A DNA stretch of 64,000 nt from Butyrivibrio sp. MB2005 (GTDB lineage: Bacteria; Bacillota; Clostridia; Lachnospirales; Lachnospiraceae): assembly GCF_000424285.1 (NCBI RefSeq), contig NZ_KE384157.1, positions 157,167-221,166 of the forward strand, read 5' to 3'. A model generated the notes under the pieces. It saw only the letters and a program-made list of their open reading frames with translations, was not told the DNA's origin and did no database searches. A program made the translations under genes and the position numbers. Below, piece by piece: positions 9,593 to 19,763 of the stretch; position 1 is the first letter of the stretch; each line of letters starts with the position of its first letter.

Positions 9593-11098
9593 TCAATTTG
9601 CATTTGTTTCTACTACAGCAGTACCTTCTACAAGTGAAGCGGGATCTGTTGTAACAATTCTGTCGCCTTCGCTGACACCTTCCTTAATCTCTGCATCAGT
9701 ACTTGTTGTAAGTCCAAGAGTTACAGGCTTTCTTACAAGAACGCCGTTTTCAATCACGAATACAAAATCGCCCTCGCCGTCTGTTCCGATATATTCATAA
9801 GGAACAACAAGAACGCCTTCTGCCTTCTCAGTGTGAATCTTATTGCCTGCTTCTACCCCAAGGATAATCGAATCATCGGGATTGGTGATCTTGATCTTGG
9901 CATCAACTACAGGAACTCCGCTGGAATTATTTACAGCCTTTCCTGCGATATGAACAACTTCACCTTCATACTGATTAGCGCCGATTGTAATATCAACCTT
10001 CTGTCCAACCTTGATCTTACCAAGGTCAGACTTGGAAATCTGAATATCTACTCTAACGTTGTCTGTACTTTCTATAGTAAAGAGCTTTGCTCCCTGTGAT
10101 ACAGTTGCGCCATCCTCTGCTGCAAGCTCTGTGATAACACCTGAAAACTCAGCGGTTACTCCGCTTTCAACTTCTTCGATATCTTCGATAGTATCAGTGG
10201 TCTGAAGCTCTGTAAGCTCTCTCTGTGCATCAAGCGCACTCTTTTCACCAGCTGTAAGCTTACTCATCTCTGCAGATGCCTGCTCGCTAAGGTCAGCCTT
10301 CTCTTCATTAAGTGCTGTTATCTGATCGTTCCAGTCCTTGATCTCTGGGTCGTTCTGAAGTGCATACTGAACCTCAGATATTGCATTTGAAATCTCAAGA
10401 GACATCTGGTTACCTTCTTCAGAATTCCTCTCATTGGGAGCATTGTTATTCTGAGTCAGATCATAGGAATCGGATATACCGTTCTCGTCTACGTCCTGAG
10501 AAACCTTCTGAAGATCTGTAAGAGTTCTGTTCATTCTGGAAGTCTTCTCTGCAATCTTATCGTTGAGAGCATCAATCTGAGCTGTTATCTCATCAAGTCT
10601 TGTGTTGATGTCATGGATACTTCTACCCTCAAGCACATCGATTGTCTTGTTATTTTTCTCAATACTTCCGCTGTAGCTTCCATTAGCCTGCTGAAGATTA
10701 AGCTCAGCAGTCTTCTTGCTGCTCTCTAAAGTCTCTGTATCATAGCTGTACAGAATATCGCCCTTGTTAACTCTGTCACCTGTCTCAAAATCAGCCATCT
10801 CAATCGGACCTGTAAGCTTTGCAAAATAAGACTTGGTCTCATCAGATGCTACGTTTCCGCTTACGGAAACAATAACTTCAATATCACCCTTTGCTACTAT
10901 ATCTGTTGTAACGGGAGTGGGTGCATTCTTTGCCTTTATATTGGAATAAACAACCCATCCTATTCCAAGCACTATGACTCCAAGGACTATCCACTTAACA
11001 AAGCCCTTCTTCTTTTTGCCGGGAGTATAGCTCTCCGTAATCTCTGTTGTGTTTTCCCCCTCTATTACTGCCTTTTGTTTTTTCTTAAATAGACTCAT
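9593..11098 (-). CDS. Membrane-fusion/adaptor protein of a MacB-type transporter (HlyD/YknX family)
   Basis: A 501-residue protein with a basic N-terminus and one membrane helix at about residues 33-51. A barrel-sandwich segment comes next, then a long coiled-coil hairpin (about 130-310, rich in Glu, Lys, Asn), a second barrel-sandwich half (VSQGAKLFTIES) and beta-barrel domains. This is the layout of MacA/YknX adaptors. It overlaps the ATPase gene by 4 bp (ATGA) with GAGGAGG just upstream, so the two are coupled. In a Gram-positive cell it would extend from the membrane into the wall and assist the FtsX permeases. Confidence 0.9.
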   Translation of the reverse strand: MSLFKKKQKAVIEGENTTEITESYTPGKKKKGFVKWIVLGVIVLGIGWVVYSNIKAKNAPTPVTTDIVAKGDIEVIVSVSGNVASDETKSYFAKLTGPIEMADFETGDRVNKGDILYSYDTETLESSKKTAELNLQQANGSYSGSIEKNNKTIDVLEGRSIHDINTRLDEITAQIDALNDKIAEKTSRMNRTLTDLQKVSQDVDENGISDSYDLTQNNNAPNERNSEEGNQMSLEISNAISEVQYALQNDPEIKDWNDQITALNEEKADLSEQASAEMSKLTAGEKSALDAQRELTELQTTDTIEDIEEVESGVTAEFSGVITELAAEDGATVSQGAKLFTIESTDNVRVDIQISKSDLGKIKVGQKVDITIGANQYEGEVVHIAGKAVNNSSGVPVVDAKIKITNPDDSIILGVEAGNKIHTEKAEGVLVVPYEYIGTDGEGDFVFVIENGVLVRKPVTLGLTTSTDAEIKEGVSEGDRIVTTDPASLVEGTAVVETNAN

Positions 11099-11802
11099 TT
11101 TTCCTCCTCTTTGAAATCTGTATTGATTTCATCGCTGGCAATTTTTCCATCGCTGATTGTTATTATTCTTTTGGCCTGTCTTGCTATGCCCGGGTCATGG
11201 GTGATAAGTATTACCGTTCTGCCCTCGGCATAAAGATTTTTAATGGTCTGTATTATCTCTCTGCTGGATCCGCTGTCAAGGTTACCCGTGGGCTCATCCG
11301 CAAGAAGTATGGGCGGTGCCTGGGCTATGGCCCTTGCTATGGCAACTCTCTGCTGCTGACCACCTGAAAGCTCTGATGGCTTATGGGTCATTCTTTTCCC
11401 AAGACCCACGTGCTCTAAGGCTTTTATGGACAATTCCCTTCGCTTTTTCTTGGAAACTCCTCTATATATAAGAGGCAACTCAACATTTTCCAAAGCTGTC
11501 AGTGACGGTATAAGATTAAAGCCCTGAAATATAAAGCCTATCTCACGGTTTCTGACATCTGACTGCTCGTCATCCGTCATATGTGATACATCCAATCCAT
11601 GCAACAGATATTTTCCGCTGGTGGGTGTATCAAGGCATCCAAGCATGTTCATAAGCGTGGATTTTCCGGAACCGGACTGACCGATAATTGCTACGAATTC
11701 TCCTTCATCTATTGTAAGGCTCACATGATCAAGAGCCCTGACTTCATTTTCCCCCGGATTATAAATCTTGCAAATATCCTTTACTTCTACCAGTGCAGGC
11801 AT
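11095..11802 (-). CDS. ABC transporter ATP-binding protein (MacB/LolD/YknY type)
   Basis: A 235-residue ATPase with Walker A GQSGSGKST, signature LSGGQQQRVAIARA, Walker B ILLADEPTGNLD and switch His in LITHDPG. This signature and the TGNLD after Walker B are typical of the MacB/LolD/FtsE branch. It is first in the unit with the adaptor and two permeases. The 279 bp upstream separates it from the GH13 terminator and must hold its promoter; a TATAAG box in 11881-11940 is possible but weak. Confidence 0.93.
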   Translation of the reverse strand: MPALVEVKDICKIYNPGENEVRALDHVSLTIDEGEFVAIIGQSGSGKSTLMNMLGCLDTPTSGKYLLHGLDVSHMTDDEQSDVRNREIGFIFQGFNLIPSLTALENVELPLIYRGVSKKKRRELSIKALEHVGLGKRMTHKPSELSGGQQQRVAIARAIAQAPPILLADEPTGNLDSGSSREIIQTIKNLYAEGRTVILITHDPGIARQAKRIITISDGKIASDEINTDFKEEEK

Positions 11803-12033
11803 GACTCCTCCTATAATCCATGCAATACCGAATAAATATAGAAAATATCGGCACTACATTTGTTTTTGAAATTAAAGCTAATACAATAAGAACCTTATAC
11901 TATAACGATTTAGAATACAAGATGTCTTCATAACTTCTTTCCAAAGTATAAACTATCATTTCTGCCTTAAACACGTTAAAAGCGCACAGATAATGGCGTA
12001 TTTTACACTGTTTTGGAGGAATTAGGCAAAAAT

Positions 12034-12066
12034 AAACTCCGCGCAGAAAAAATTGCGCGGAGTTTT
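12034..12066 (-). terminator. Intrinsic terminator after GH13
   Basis: AAACTCCGCGCA (12034-12045) pairs perfectly with TGCGCGGAGTTT (12054-12065), with an 8-nt loop. On the minus strand the hairpin is followed by a T-rich run. It ends the long unit from the alpha-mannosidase through GH13. Confidence 0.88.
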
Positions 12067-12081
12067 CAAAATCTCATATTA

Positions 12082-13626
12082 TCAGCGAACCACAACGAAC
12101 GTTTGAGGTGCCAGTGTTATCTGACTTCCAAGAGTAGCTTTTCCGATGGAGTAGATTACTTCACCCTCTACCGCTACAGGAGCTGTCTGTTCCTTATTTG
12201 AAGGATTGACTGCTATTGTAAGGCTTCCTCTTTTATATACAAAGGCCTTACCTTTTTCAGAGCAGAGAACCTTGAACTCGGCATCTGCCTGGAGGTCCTC
12301 TTCCTTATGTCTGAGAGCAAGAATTCCTCTTACCATATTAAGGAGTGAATCGGGATCATTCTCCTGGGCTTCAACAGTCGGAGCATCTGCTGCGCTATCT
12401 ACAGGCAGATACAAACTGTCTTCGCAGCCCTCGGAGAATCCCAGATTCTTGCCCTTTGTCCACTGCATAGGGGTTCTTGAACCGGTACGGAAATATCCGC
12501 CTTCCTTGGTAGGAAGCTCAAGATATCTCATTCCGATCTCGTCGCCGTAATACAGGTAAGGAACTCCGGGCATGGTGAACAGGAACGCATAGGCAAGCTT
12601 AAGTTCATCAGGTTCCAGCGTATACCTTGGACGGTTGGTGTCGTGATTGCAGGTGAGCATAGAGATGTAGCCTACCCCTTTCGTGTCCTCATACCATTTT
12701 AGATATTCATCGAGGAATCGATTGATGTCCCCGTCACCATCTTTTTTAAAGTAGGAATTATCCTCATGTTCTTCCATTCCGAATATAGCGTAGTCACGCA
12801 TAAGTGTGGAATAACCTCCACCGGGAATATTCAGATAGAAATCCATGTCGTAGCCTGCTCTGAGAGCCAAAGGTGGATTGCTCCACTCTGAAACCATGGC
12901 TGCTTCCGGGAATTCCGCATCCAGCATCTTACGAACATCAAGCCATATTGCACTGGTTCCGGACTTTTTCTCATCATCATGCTTAACAAGTGATGATGCC
13001 ATATCAACTCTGAAGCCGTCGCATCCATGAGAAAGCCAGAATCTCATAACATCCTTAAGAGCTTCTCTAGTAGCAATTACATCCGGGTGATCCATAGGAA
13101 GCTGCCAGGGCTCTTCAGGCTTAAGGAAGCCATAGTTAAGTGCCGGCTGACACTTAAAGAAGTTAAGAGCATATGTAGCACTTCTCTCACTCTCACCGCC
13201 AACATAATTAAGATCAGCTGCTTTCTGGAAGCAGAAGTCAGTCCAGATAAAACGATTGGTGTATTCGTTTTTCTCTGCCTTCTGACTCATCTTAAACCAC
13301 TCGTGCTCCTCGGAGGTATGACCGGGAACAAGATCTAAAAGAACCTTGATTCCTTTCTTGTGAGCCTCTCCGAAAAGTCTGTAGAGATCGTTATTGCAGC
13401 CGTATCTTGGAGCTACCTTCTTGTAATCCCTAACATCATAGCCTGCATCCTTAAAAGGAGAGTCGAAGCAGGGATTAATCCAAAGTGCGTTGCATCCAAG
13501 ATCTTTTATGTAATCAAGTTTATCTATGATTCCGTTAAAATCTCCGATTCCATCCCCATTGGTATCATAGAAGGATTGAGGATAAATCTCATAAAATACT
13601 GCATCTTTTAACCATGTTGCTGCCAT
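12082..13626 (-). CDS. GH13 alpha-glucosidase/alpha-amylase family enzyme
   Basis: A 514-residue cytoplasmic GH13 enzyme. Region I reads DLVPGHTS, with Gly where Asn is usual in DxVxNH. Region II is GFRVDMASS (nucleophile Asp), region III VSEWSNP (acid/base Glu) and region IV TCNHDTN. The C-terminal beta domain is present. Length fits oligo-1,6-glucosidase or alpha-glucosidase groups. GAGGAT precedes the ATG. It lies 10 bp after the second Opp ATPase gene and is the last gene of the importer operon, so it likely hydrolyses the imported oligosaccharide. The exact linkage cannot be read from the sequence. Confidence 0.9.
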   Translation of the reverse strand: MAATWLKDAVFYEIYPQSFYDTNGDGIGDFNGIIDKLDYIKDLGCNALWINPCFDSPFKDAGYDVRDYKKVAPRYGCNNDLYRLFGEAHKKGIKVLLDLVPGHTSEEHEWFKMSQKAEKNEYTNRFIWTDFCFQKAADLNYVGGESERSATYALNFFKCQPALNYGFLKPEEPWQLPMDHPDVIATREALKDVMRFWLSHGCDGFRVDMASSLVKHDDEKKSGTSAIWLDVRKMLDAEFPEAAMVSEWSNPPLALRAGYDMDFYLNIPGGGYSTLMRDYAIFGMEEHEDNSYFKKDGDGDINRFLDEYLKWYEDTKGVGYISMLTCNHDTNRPRYTLEPDELKLAYAFLFTMPGVPYLYYGDEIGMRYLELPTKEGGYFRTGSRTPMQWTKGKNLGFSEGCEDSLYLPVDSAADAPTVEAQENDPDSLLNMVRGILALRHKEEDLQADAEFKVLCSEKGKAFVYKRGSLTIAVNPSNKEQTAPVAVEGEVIYSIGKATLGSQITLAPQTFVVVR

Positions 13627-13636
13627 TTTTTAATCC

Positions 13637-14650
13637 TCACTTTTTCTCATTTAAGAGTTCCTGCTGTCTGTCCATTGCTGCCTTTAAAGGATGGAAGCAG
13701 TAAACACTTCTTCCGCCCTCGATAGCAACCTCATCAGGTTTATTCTGTCTGCATTCATCGGTTGCATAGGGACACCTGGGTGCAAATTTGCAGCAGGTAA
13801 GTGCATATTCTTTTGACTCCATATCAGGCATTACAAATTCCTGATTCCACTTATCTCCTACACGGGGAACAGCTTCCATAAGAAGCTCTGTGTAAGGATG
13901 AGCAGGATAATCCATCAGCTCTTTTGCAGGACCATACTCTATAAGGCCGCCTCTGTAAAGAGTTGCGATATAGTCTGATACGTAATAAGCAGTGGACAGA
14001 TCATGTGTAATGTAAATAAATGAAATATTGTATTTCTCTTTTAGTTCCTTGAAGAGGTTTACTATGTTCATCTTCATGGAAGCATCAATAGCCGCTACAG
14101 GCTCATCAGCGATGATAAGCTTGGGTCTTGTAATAAGAGCTCTAGCGATTGATACTCTCTGAAGCTCACCTCCTGAGAACTGTGCCGAGTACTTTCCCTG
14201 AACTACAGCAAGAGACATTCCTACGCTCTTAAGCGCTTCGTCAGCCTTCTGTTTTGCCTCCTCCATATTCTTCGCTATTCCAAGCTTCAAAGCGGTGTTG
14301 TACAGATATGTATCAACAGCTTTTCTTGGCGAAAAGGATTCGTATGGATTCTGGAAAATAGGCTGAACATCAAGCTTAAACTGCTTGGGATCATAGCCGT
14401 TTTTATCGCTGTAGCTTCGTCCGTTAAGGACGATATCTCCACCGTCAGGGGTGTGGAGTTTTAGGATCATTTTACATAATGTAGATTTTCCGCAGCCTGA
14501 CTCACCTACTATAGACAGAATAACGGGTTTATCTGTGCCTATCTTGAGGGATACGTTATCGACAGCAGTCATCTTTTTACCTCGGAGCATACCTCCGATT
14601 CGGAAGACTTTGGAGACTCCCTTAACCTCTAATAAATAATCATTAGCCAT
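13637..14650 (-). CDS. Opp/Dpp-type ABC importer ATPase (OppF/DppF-like)
   Basis: A 337-residue ATPase with Walker A GESGCGKST, signature FSGGELQRVSIARAL, Walker B LIIADEPVAAID and the C-terminal oligopeptide-transporter extension with CKFAPRCP and further Cys. It overlaps the OppD-like gene by 8 bp. Opp-family importers also carry glycans in Thermotoga and bifidobacteria. Because this operon is bounded by GH38 and GH13, the cargo here is more likely an oligosaccharide than a peptide (inference from context). Confidence 0.92.
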   Translation of the reverse strand: MANDYLLEVKGVSKVFRIGGMLRGKKMTAVDNVSLKIGTDKPVILSIVGESGCGKSTLCKMILKLHTPDGGDIVLNGRSYSDKNGYDPKQFKLDVQPIFQNPYESFSPRKAVDTYLYNTALKLGIAKNMEEAKQKADEALKSVGMSLAVVQGKYSAQFSGGELQRVSIARALITRPKLIIADEPVAAIDASMKMNIVNLFKELKEKYNISFIYITHDLSTAYYVSDYIATLYRGGLIEYGPAKELMDYPAHPYTELLMEAVPRVGDKWNQEFVMPDMESKEYALTCCKFAPRCPYATDECRQNKPDEVAIEGGRSVYCFHPLKAAMDRQQELLNEKK

Positions 14651-15626
14651 CGATCATTCCACCTCCCTCTTTCAGTAAATGACATGCCGCAAATCTGCCC
14701 GGCTTGATCTCCCTGAACTGGGGGACTTCGCTTCTGCACTTGTCAGTTGCGTGAGGGCAACGGGGAGCAAATCTGCATCCCGGCGGTGGATTTTTGAGTT
14801 CCGGCGGACGTCCCGGTATTCCTACCTTGGCGCTCTTATCACCAACCTTGGGAAGAGCATTTACAAGCATTGTTGTGTATGGATGAAGCGGATCCTCGAA
14901 GATTCCTTCTGTGGGGCCCAGCTCTATCATACTGCCTGAGTACATGATACCCATGCGGTCGGTTATCTGATAATGAACACCCATATCATGGCTTACTATT
15001 ACCATGGTGTTCTTAAGCTGTTTCTGCAGCTTGGTGAGCATCATGAGGATACCCCTCTGTACCACAACGTCAAGAGCTGTGGTAGGCTCATCTGCAAGAA
15101 CAACATTAGGTGACATGAAGGTTGCAAGCGCGATGATAACACGCTGTCTCATACCACCTGAAAGCTGGAAGGGGAATGCCTCTAAAATATCGGGAGAAAG
15201 ACTAAGCTCCTCCAGATAATTGGCTACTCTCTTAAGAGTCTCCTCCTTGGTTTCCTTCTTCCTGTCCTCCTTGGGAATGGAATCCAAAAACTGCTTTTTA
15301 AGTCTTGTTATGGGATCCAGAACCGACTGAGCAGCCTGAGGAACATAAGCGATGTTGTTCCACCAGGTTTTTCTTATTTCGCCGGATTTAAAGGAGAACT
15401 CTTTACCATCCTTTGTTCCGGAAAGAACTATCTGTCCCTTATCTATCTCAAGGGGCCACTCAATGATGTCGTAGAGCGTCTTAAGAAGTGTAGTTTTTCC
15501 GCAGCCGGACTCACCGGCAATTCCGAATATCTCATTATCATTGATCGTGAAATTGAGATCATTTAATACGTGTACGTCTCCATCGATTGTCTTGTACGTG
15601 GTAGACAGATTTTCAACTTTAATCAT
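14643..15626 (-). CDS. Opp/Dpp-type ABC importer ATPase (OppD/DppD-like)
   Basis: A 327-residue ATPase with Walker A GESGCGKTT, signature LSGGMRQRVIIALA, Walker B VVLADEPTTALD and the Opp C-terminal extension carrying CRFAPRCPHATDKC. It pairs with the OppF-like gene it overlaps. The ATG is preceded by an AGAGAGGTAGG ribosome site and lies 4 bp after the OppC-like gene. Confidence 0.92.
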   Translation of the reverse strand: MIKVENLSTTYKTIDGDVHVLNDLNFTINDNEIFGIAGESGCGKTTLLKTLYDIIEWPLEIDKGQIVLSGTKDGKEFSFKSGEIRKTWWNNIAYVPQAAQSVLDPITRLKKQFLDSIPKEDRKKETKEETLKRVANYLEELSLSPDILEAFPFQLSGGMRQRVIIALATFMSPNVVLADEPTTALDVVVQRGILMMLTKLQKQLKNTMVIVSHDMGVHYQITDRMGIMYSGSMIELGPTEGIFEDPLHPYTTMLVNALPKVGDKSAKVGIPGRPPELKNPPPGCRFAPRCPHATDKCRSEVPQFREIKPGRFAACHLLKEGGGMIDG

Positions 15627-15630
15627 ATTT

Positions 15631-16467
15631 TCACCTACCTCTCTTCATAGCAAGATAATCGTTATAGCCCGTGATAAGAAGGAAAAGACCTATGAACATC
15701 ACGATAGTTGCCACGATAGGTGATCCGATCCAAAGCCACTGCTTGTTGAATATGGCATTTCTCTCTCTTGCCCACTGAATCATATTTCCAAGAGAAACAA
15801 GGTTAGCAGGAGAAAGGCCAAGAACTGCCAGTGAAGACTCTGATGCAATAGCAGCCAGGGTTGCATTCATAAAGTTTGAAAGTGACCATGTGAATGCAAA
15901 AGGAAGAATCTCAGTTACAACGATCTGAACCGTGCTCTCACCTGAAAACTTGGCTGTCTGAATGAAATCACGCTCTTTTAAGGTAAGGGCCATGGACCTG
16001 ATCTGTCTGCTGGGCCATGCCCATGCGAACATAGCAAGGACAAGCGCAATCAGAAAAACCGTGGATGAACCCTTCATAAGGGATGTCATCAGGATCAGAA
16101 TAGGAAGTGAAGGTATAACAACGAAAGTATCTGTTATAACCATTAGTATTCTGTCCAGGATTCCGCCGGAAAATCCGGAAAGAAGTCCAACGAATACACC
16201 AACCACTGTTCCTATGGTTGCAACTATAAGTCCGATTACCAGAGAGTTGTGGATAGATTCAACAAGGAGCCACAAAACATCCTGTCCCATGGAAGTGGTT
16301 CCAAGGATATGTCCTTTACAGGAACCAAGCTTTGGATCATAGGTATTAAAGGTAAAAGGATCCGCATGGGGAATGAAATAAACCACGAAGCCGATCACTA
16401 AGAAAATTGCTGTAATTATCATTCCTGCCTTGAGAGCAAAGTTTGCATTTTTCCATAATCTTTTCAT
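15631..16467 (-). CDS. Opp/Dpp-type ABC importer permease (OppC-like)
   Basis: A 278-residue permease with an N-terminal helix, then the BPD_transp_1 helices (GLIVATIGTVVGVFVGLLSG; EAA-like loop near ALTLKERDFIQTAKFSG). The ATG at 16467 is chosen because AAGGAGGTG lies 8 nt upstream. A longer reading frame to 16572 would overlap the OppB gene and has no ribosome site. It begins 11 bp after the OppB stop. Confidence 0.92.
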   Translation of the reverse strand: MKRLWKNANFALKAGMIITAIFLVIGFVVYFIPHADPFTFNTYDPKLGSCKGHILGTTSMGQDVLWLLVESIHNSLVIGLIVATIGTVVGVFVGLLSGFSGGILDRILMVITDTFVVIPSLPILILMTSLMKGSSTVFLIALVLAMFAWAWPSRQIRSMALTLKERDFIQTAKFSGESTVQIVVTEILPFAFTWSLSNFMNATLAAIASESSLAVLGLSPANLVSLGNMIQWARERNAIFNKQWLWIGSPIVATIVMFIGLFLLITGYNDYLAMKRGR

Positions 16468-16478
16468 GCGACACCTCC

Positions 16479-17477
16479 TTATGAATATCTGATACGAGGG
16501 TCGATGAAGGGATAAACCAGATCGACAATCAGGGTTGCGGTTGAAATAGCTACGATTGAAATAGTTATACAACCAAGTATCATATTGTAGTCAGACTGCA
16601 AAATAGCCTTCTGAATAAGAGTACCAACTCCGGGATATCCAAAGATGATCTCTGTCATGATGGAACCGCCAAACACTCCGCCAAGGCTCATTGCAAGAGC
16701 TGTAACCTGAGTAAGAATGGAGTTCTTAAGAACGTATTTTGTTCCGATTACACCTTCGGAAAGTCCACGATAACGAGCATACAAAACGTAGTCCTCTTCT
16801 GATGTGGTTGCGGCAAGAGATTTCATGGAGATGATCCACCAGCCTGTACCAACAAGAAGAAGTGAAAGTGCCGGTAATATGGATGATTTTATAAGGGATG
16901 CCATGAAAACACCAAAGCCCTGGAAACTATTGATAGTTGTAGTCAGGGGAAACCATCCTAATATGTATGCAAAGAAGATCTGCAGTACCAGTGCTACGAG
17001 AAAGTAAGGAATCGGGTAGATACAGATTGCGATTCCTTCCAGAATTTTCGATGATCGTTTGTTTTTCCTGAAGCCTGCAAGAAGTCCTATCATATTACCT
17101 ATTATCCATGCCAGGATTGTCGCTATCATTGACAGTCCTACGGTATAGGGAAGATATGTAGCAATAATCTTGCCTGCCGGTTCAGGGTAACTCATAAGTG
17201 AGGGACCAAAGTCAAAATGTAAAAGTCCCTTCCATAAAAAAGATGTATACTGTTCAGTCAAGGATCCTTCAAGACCAAACTGCAGTCTAAGGGATCTTCT
17301 TAAGGATTCCATCTGCTGTGGATCCATAGAACCAGAACGGGCGGAAATCTGTCCGATCATGGATTCAACAGGATCTGACGGAAACATTCTCGGTATAAAG
17401 AATATAAATGTAACGCCGATCCAAATGGTCAGCGCCCACGTCGCCAGACGCTTTAAAAAATAAGTTCTGAATTTCAC
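16479..17477 (-). CDS. Opp/Dpp-type ABC importer permease (OppB-like)
   Basis: A 332-residue permease with six predicted helices. The N-terminus MKFRTYFLKRLATWALTIW is typical for OppB, and an EAA-type loop lies near DYVLYARYRGLSEGVIGTKY. The start codon is GTG with AAGGTTGG upstream. It follows the binding-protein gene after a 144-bp gap holding a hairpin, so it is probably expressed below the binding protein. Confidence 0.92.
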   Translation of the reverse strand: MKFRTYFLKRLATWALTIWIGVTFIFFIPRMFPSDPVESMIGQISARSGSMDPQQMESLRRSLRLQFGLEGSLTEQYTSFLWKGLLHFDFGPSLMSYPEPAGKIIATYLPYTVGLSMIATILAWIIGNMIGLLAGFRKNKRSSKILEGIAICIYPIPYFLVALVLQIFFAYILGWFPLTTTINSFQGFGVFMASLIKSSILPALSLLLVGTGWWIISMKSLAATTSEEDYVLYARYRGLSEGVIGTKYVLKNSILTQVTALAMSLGGVFGGSIMTEIIFGYPGVGTLIQKAILQSDYNMILGCITISIVAISTATLIVDLVYPFIDPRIRYS

Positions 17478-17581
17478 GAAACCACCAACCTTTTTTCTAG
17501 AATCAGGGATACAACCTCCCTTGTTTACAAGCTACGTAAAGCCTGTTAAGAACGCACCTGCTCGTTCTTTTAGATAAAGAA

Positions 17582-17603
17582 GGAGGCGCACCTGCACGCC
17601 TCC
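17582..17603 (-). terminator. Attenuating hairpin between the OppA-like and OppB-like genes
   Basis: GGAGGCG (17582-17588) and CGCCTCC (17597-17603) form a stem with an 8-nt loop. On the minus strand it is followed by TTCTTTATC. A partial terminator after the binding-protein gene would raise binding protein relative to permeases, a common arrangement in ABC import operons. Confidence 0.6.
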
Positions 17604-17621
17604 CTCCACCATTATTAAATA

Positions 17622-19625
17622 TTACTGGGGCTGAAGCTCAGCTACGATGTACTTGAAGCAGCTCCACCACCACCAAGGACCATTGTATGCGTTTTCAGCA
17701 TTGGGATAATTGCCCCAATATGTGCTGTTCGTAGGAACGAACTTAACGCCTGAATGGAATGAGATGAAAGGCATATCTGTGAACTGAACCTTGATGAATT
17801 CCTGAGCGAGCTCATAAGCTTCATCAGAATCAGGAGATACCTTTGCAAGCTTGTGGATAATCTCTGTTGCTTCCTTGTTGTTCCATCTTGAGCCCTGGCC
17901 TGAACCAATCTCTCCTAAAGGAACGATGAGGTCAGCATCCCAACCATTGATCTGTGAATAGATATCCTTGGTTATGAAACCTGTCGGCCAGTAACCTGCA
18001 ATATAGAAGTTACCTGTACCACCGTTAGCATCCCATGTTGCAGAAGACTCAGAAGAAATGTTGCAGTTGAAACCAAACTTTGTGAGCTGGTCGTATGCAG
18101 CCTGAACGCCACGTCCTGCCTGTGCTTCTGTGTCTGCAAGGTATGTAAGGTTAATTGTGAAAGGTTCACCATTAAAGTACCAGCCGTCATCCTTCTTCTC
18201 AAGACCGGCCTTGATGAAGAGCTTCTCAGCTGCTTCAGGATCATACTTGATGCATCCTACACCAAACATGTCTTCAAGATAAGCATCGTCGCCTGTGATA
18301 CCAAGCTTCTCTGCCATACGGTTCTTATACTCAGAATCCCAAGGCTTGCATGTTGTGCCATCGCCAAGATCAAGTTCGAAGTTCTCAAACCAGTCGAGCA
18401 TGGGCTTAGCATAGAGTTCCTGGAAAGCTGATGTGTTACAAAGGATACCAAACGGTGATGACCTTCCGGCACCATCGAAGATATTCATTGAAATCTCATC
18501 AAAGTTCATTGCAAGAGCAACGCCCCATCTGAAGTCAGCGCTGTCATAAGGAGCACCCTGTCCCTGTGAGAAAGCGATACCCTTTGAGCAGGGATCGTCT
18601 GATGTAGCATAAGGGAATTCGTTATACCATGCGGAGATCTTATCGTTAGAACTCATCATGGATGTAAGAATTTCGGGAGTAACTTCGCAGAGGATATCAA
18701 CTTCGTTCTGGATCATAGCCATCTGTCTTGTGGTGTCATCACCAACGTAGCGAACCCAAACGTATTTAGCTGCACACTGCTTGCCTGTTACAACACCAAC
18801 TGTAGTGTTTTCCCAATCCTCACGGCGCTCATAAAGAACCCATTTCCCAAGAGGATCGTAACTCTTAACTGTGTAAGGTCCAGCAACTACAGGATTCTCA
18901 TCCTTGAATGTTGAAGGATCATCAACCTGAGAATAAATGTGCTCAGGAACGATTCTAAGATCATTACCCCAGATAGTAACACCCATCTTCAGTGCAAGAC
19001 GAGGGAAGGATTCCTTTGTCTTGATAACTACTGTGTAATCATCAGTTGCTTCTACAGATTCAAAGATTGAATTGTAGTAATCACTTGATGAGATACCGGG
19101 TGTGTTCATGATCATGTTAAATGTGAAGGCAACGTCCTTAGCTGTAAGGTCTTCGCCGTCTGACCATTTGATACCCTGACGGATCTTAACTGTGTGCTCT
19201 GTGAAATCAGCATTGGATTCAGGCATGCCATCGGCAACCTCACCAAACTGTTCACCCTTGGATGTATCCATTTCCCACATCATTGCTGACATAAGCTGAT
19301 GGATACCAAATCCTGCCTGAGTACCCTGCATGTAAGTATTGAACTGTCCGGGAACGTCGGTAGGTGACTGAGTCTCAACGATAAGTGTCTCGTTTCTGGG
19401 TGTACCAACCTCAGTCATCTCACCTGTAGGAGCTGAACTCTCTGTAGCTTCAGTAGTTTCAGCTGCGTCTGATGAAGTAGCATCTCCCGTTTCCTGTGTT
19501 GTCTGTGCTGTGTCGGCTGTTCCATCTGATCCTGTTGTAGCGGGTGCGCTACTGCCACCGCCGCAGGCCATTAAGGAAACAGTCATCATGGATGCCATAA
19601 GAATGGAAACCAATTTCTTCCTCAT
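17622..19625 (-). CDS. Opp-type solute-binding lipoprotein (SBP_bac_5)
   Basis: A 667-residue lipoprotein with MRKK, a hydrophobic stretch and lipobox LMAC, then a long Thr/Ser/Glu/Ala-rich linker (about 25-75) and a family 5 binding domain (EHTVKIRQGIKWSDGEDLTA; YTVVIKTKESFPRL). The ATG at 19625 is preferred. A GTG 12 nt upstream lies inside the AGGAGGTG ribosome site and is unlikely to be the start. It follows the alpha-mannosidase gene by 138 bp. The large size and neighbouring glycosidases suggest an oligosaccharide ligand rather than a peptide (inference). Confidence 0.92.
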   Translation of the reverse strand: MRKKLVSILMASMMTVSLMACGGGSSAPATTGSDGTADTAQTTQETGDATSSDAAETTEATESSAPTGEMTEVGTPRNETLIVETQSPTDVPGQFNTYMQGTQAGFGIHQLMSAMMWEMDTSKGEQFGEVADGMPESNADFTEHTVKIRQGIKWSDGEDLTAKDVAFTFNMIMNTPGISSSDYYNSIFESVEATDDYTVVIKTKESFPRLALKMGVTIWGNDLRIVPEHIYSQVDDPSTFKDENPVVAGPYTVKSYDPLGKWVLYERREDWENTTVGVVTGKQCAAKYVWVRYVGDDTTRQMAMIQNEVDILCEVTPEILTSMMSSNDKISAWYNEFPYATSDDPCSKGIAFSQGQGAPYDSADFRWGVALAMNFDEISMNIFDGAGRSSPFGILCNTSAFQELYAKPMLDWFENFELDLGDGTTCKPWDSEYKNRMAEKLGITGDDAYLEDMFGVGCIKYDPEAAEKLFIKAGLEKKDDGWYFNGEPFTINLTYLADTEAQAGRGVQAAYDQLTKFGFNCNISSESSATWDANGGTGNFYIAGYWPTGFITKDIYSQINGWDADLIVPLGEIGSGQGSRWNNKEATEIIHKLAKVSPDSDEAYELAQEFIKVQFTDMPFISFHSGVKFVPTNSTYWGNYPNAENAYNGPWWWWSCFKYIVAELQPQ

Positions 19626-19763
19626 ATAGAAAAACACCTCCTATTATAATAAGTCTTTCTTATATTCTCTGCGTTCATAGGACCTGAACCCCTTTTTACC
19701 TTATCCTTTCCTCCCTCCTTTCTTTTCGGTCTTACAAAAGCAGATGAAACCTTTTTAAACCAG

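Noticed and set aside
16468..16572. Longer start for the OppC-like permease
   Set aside because: It would overlap the OppB-like gene and lacks a ribosome site, while AAGGAGGTG precedes the ATG at 16467.
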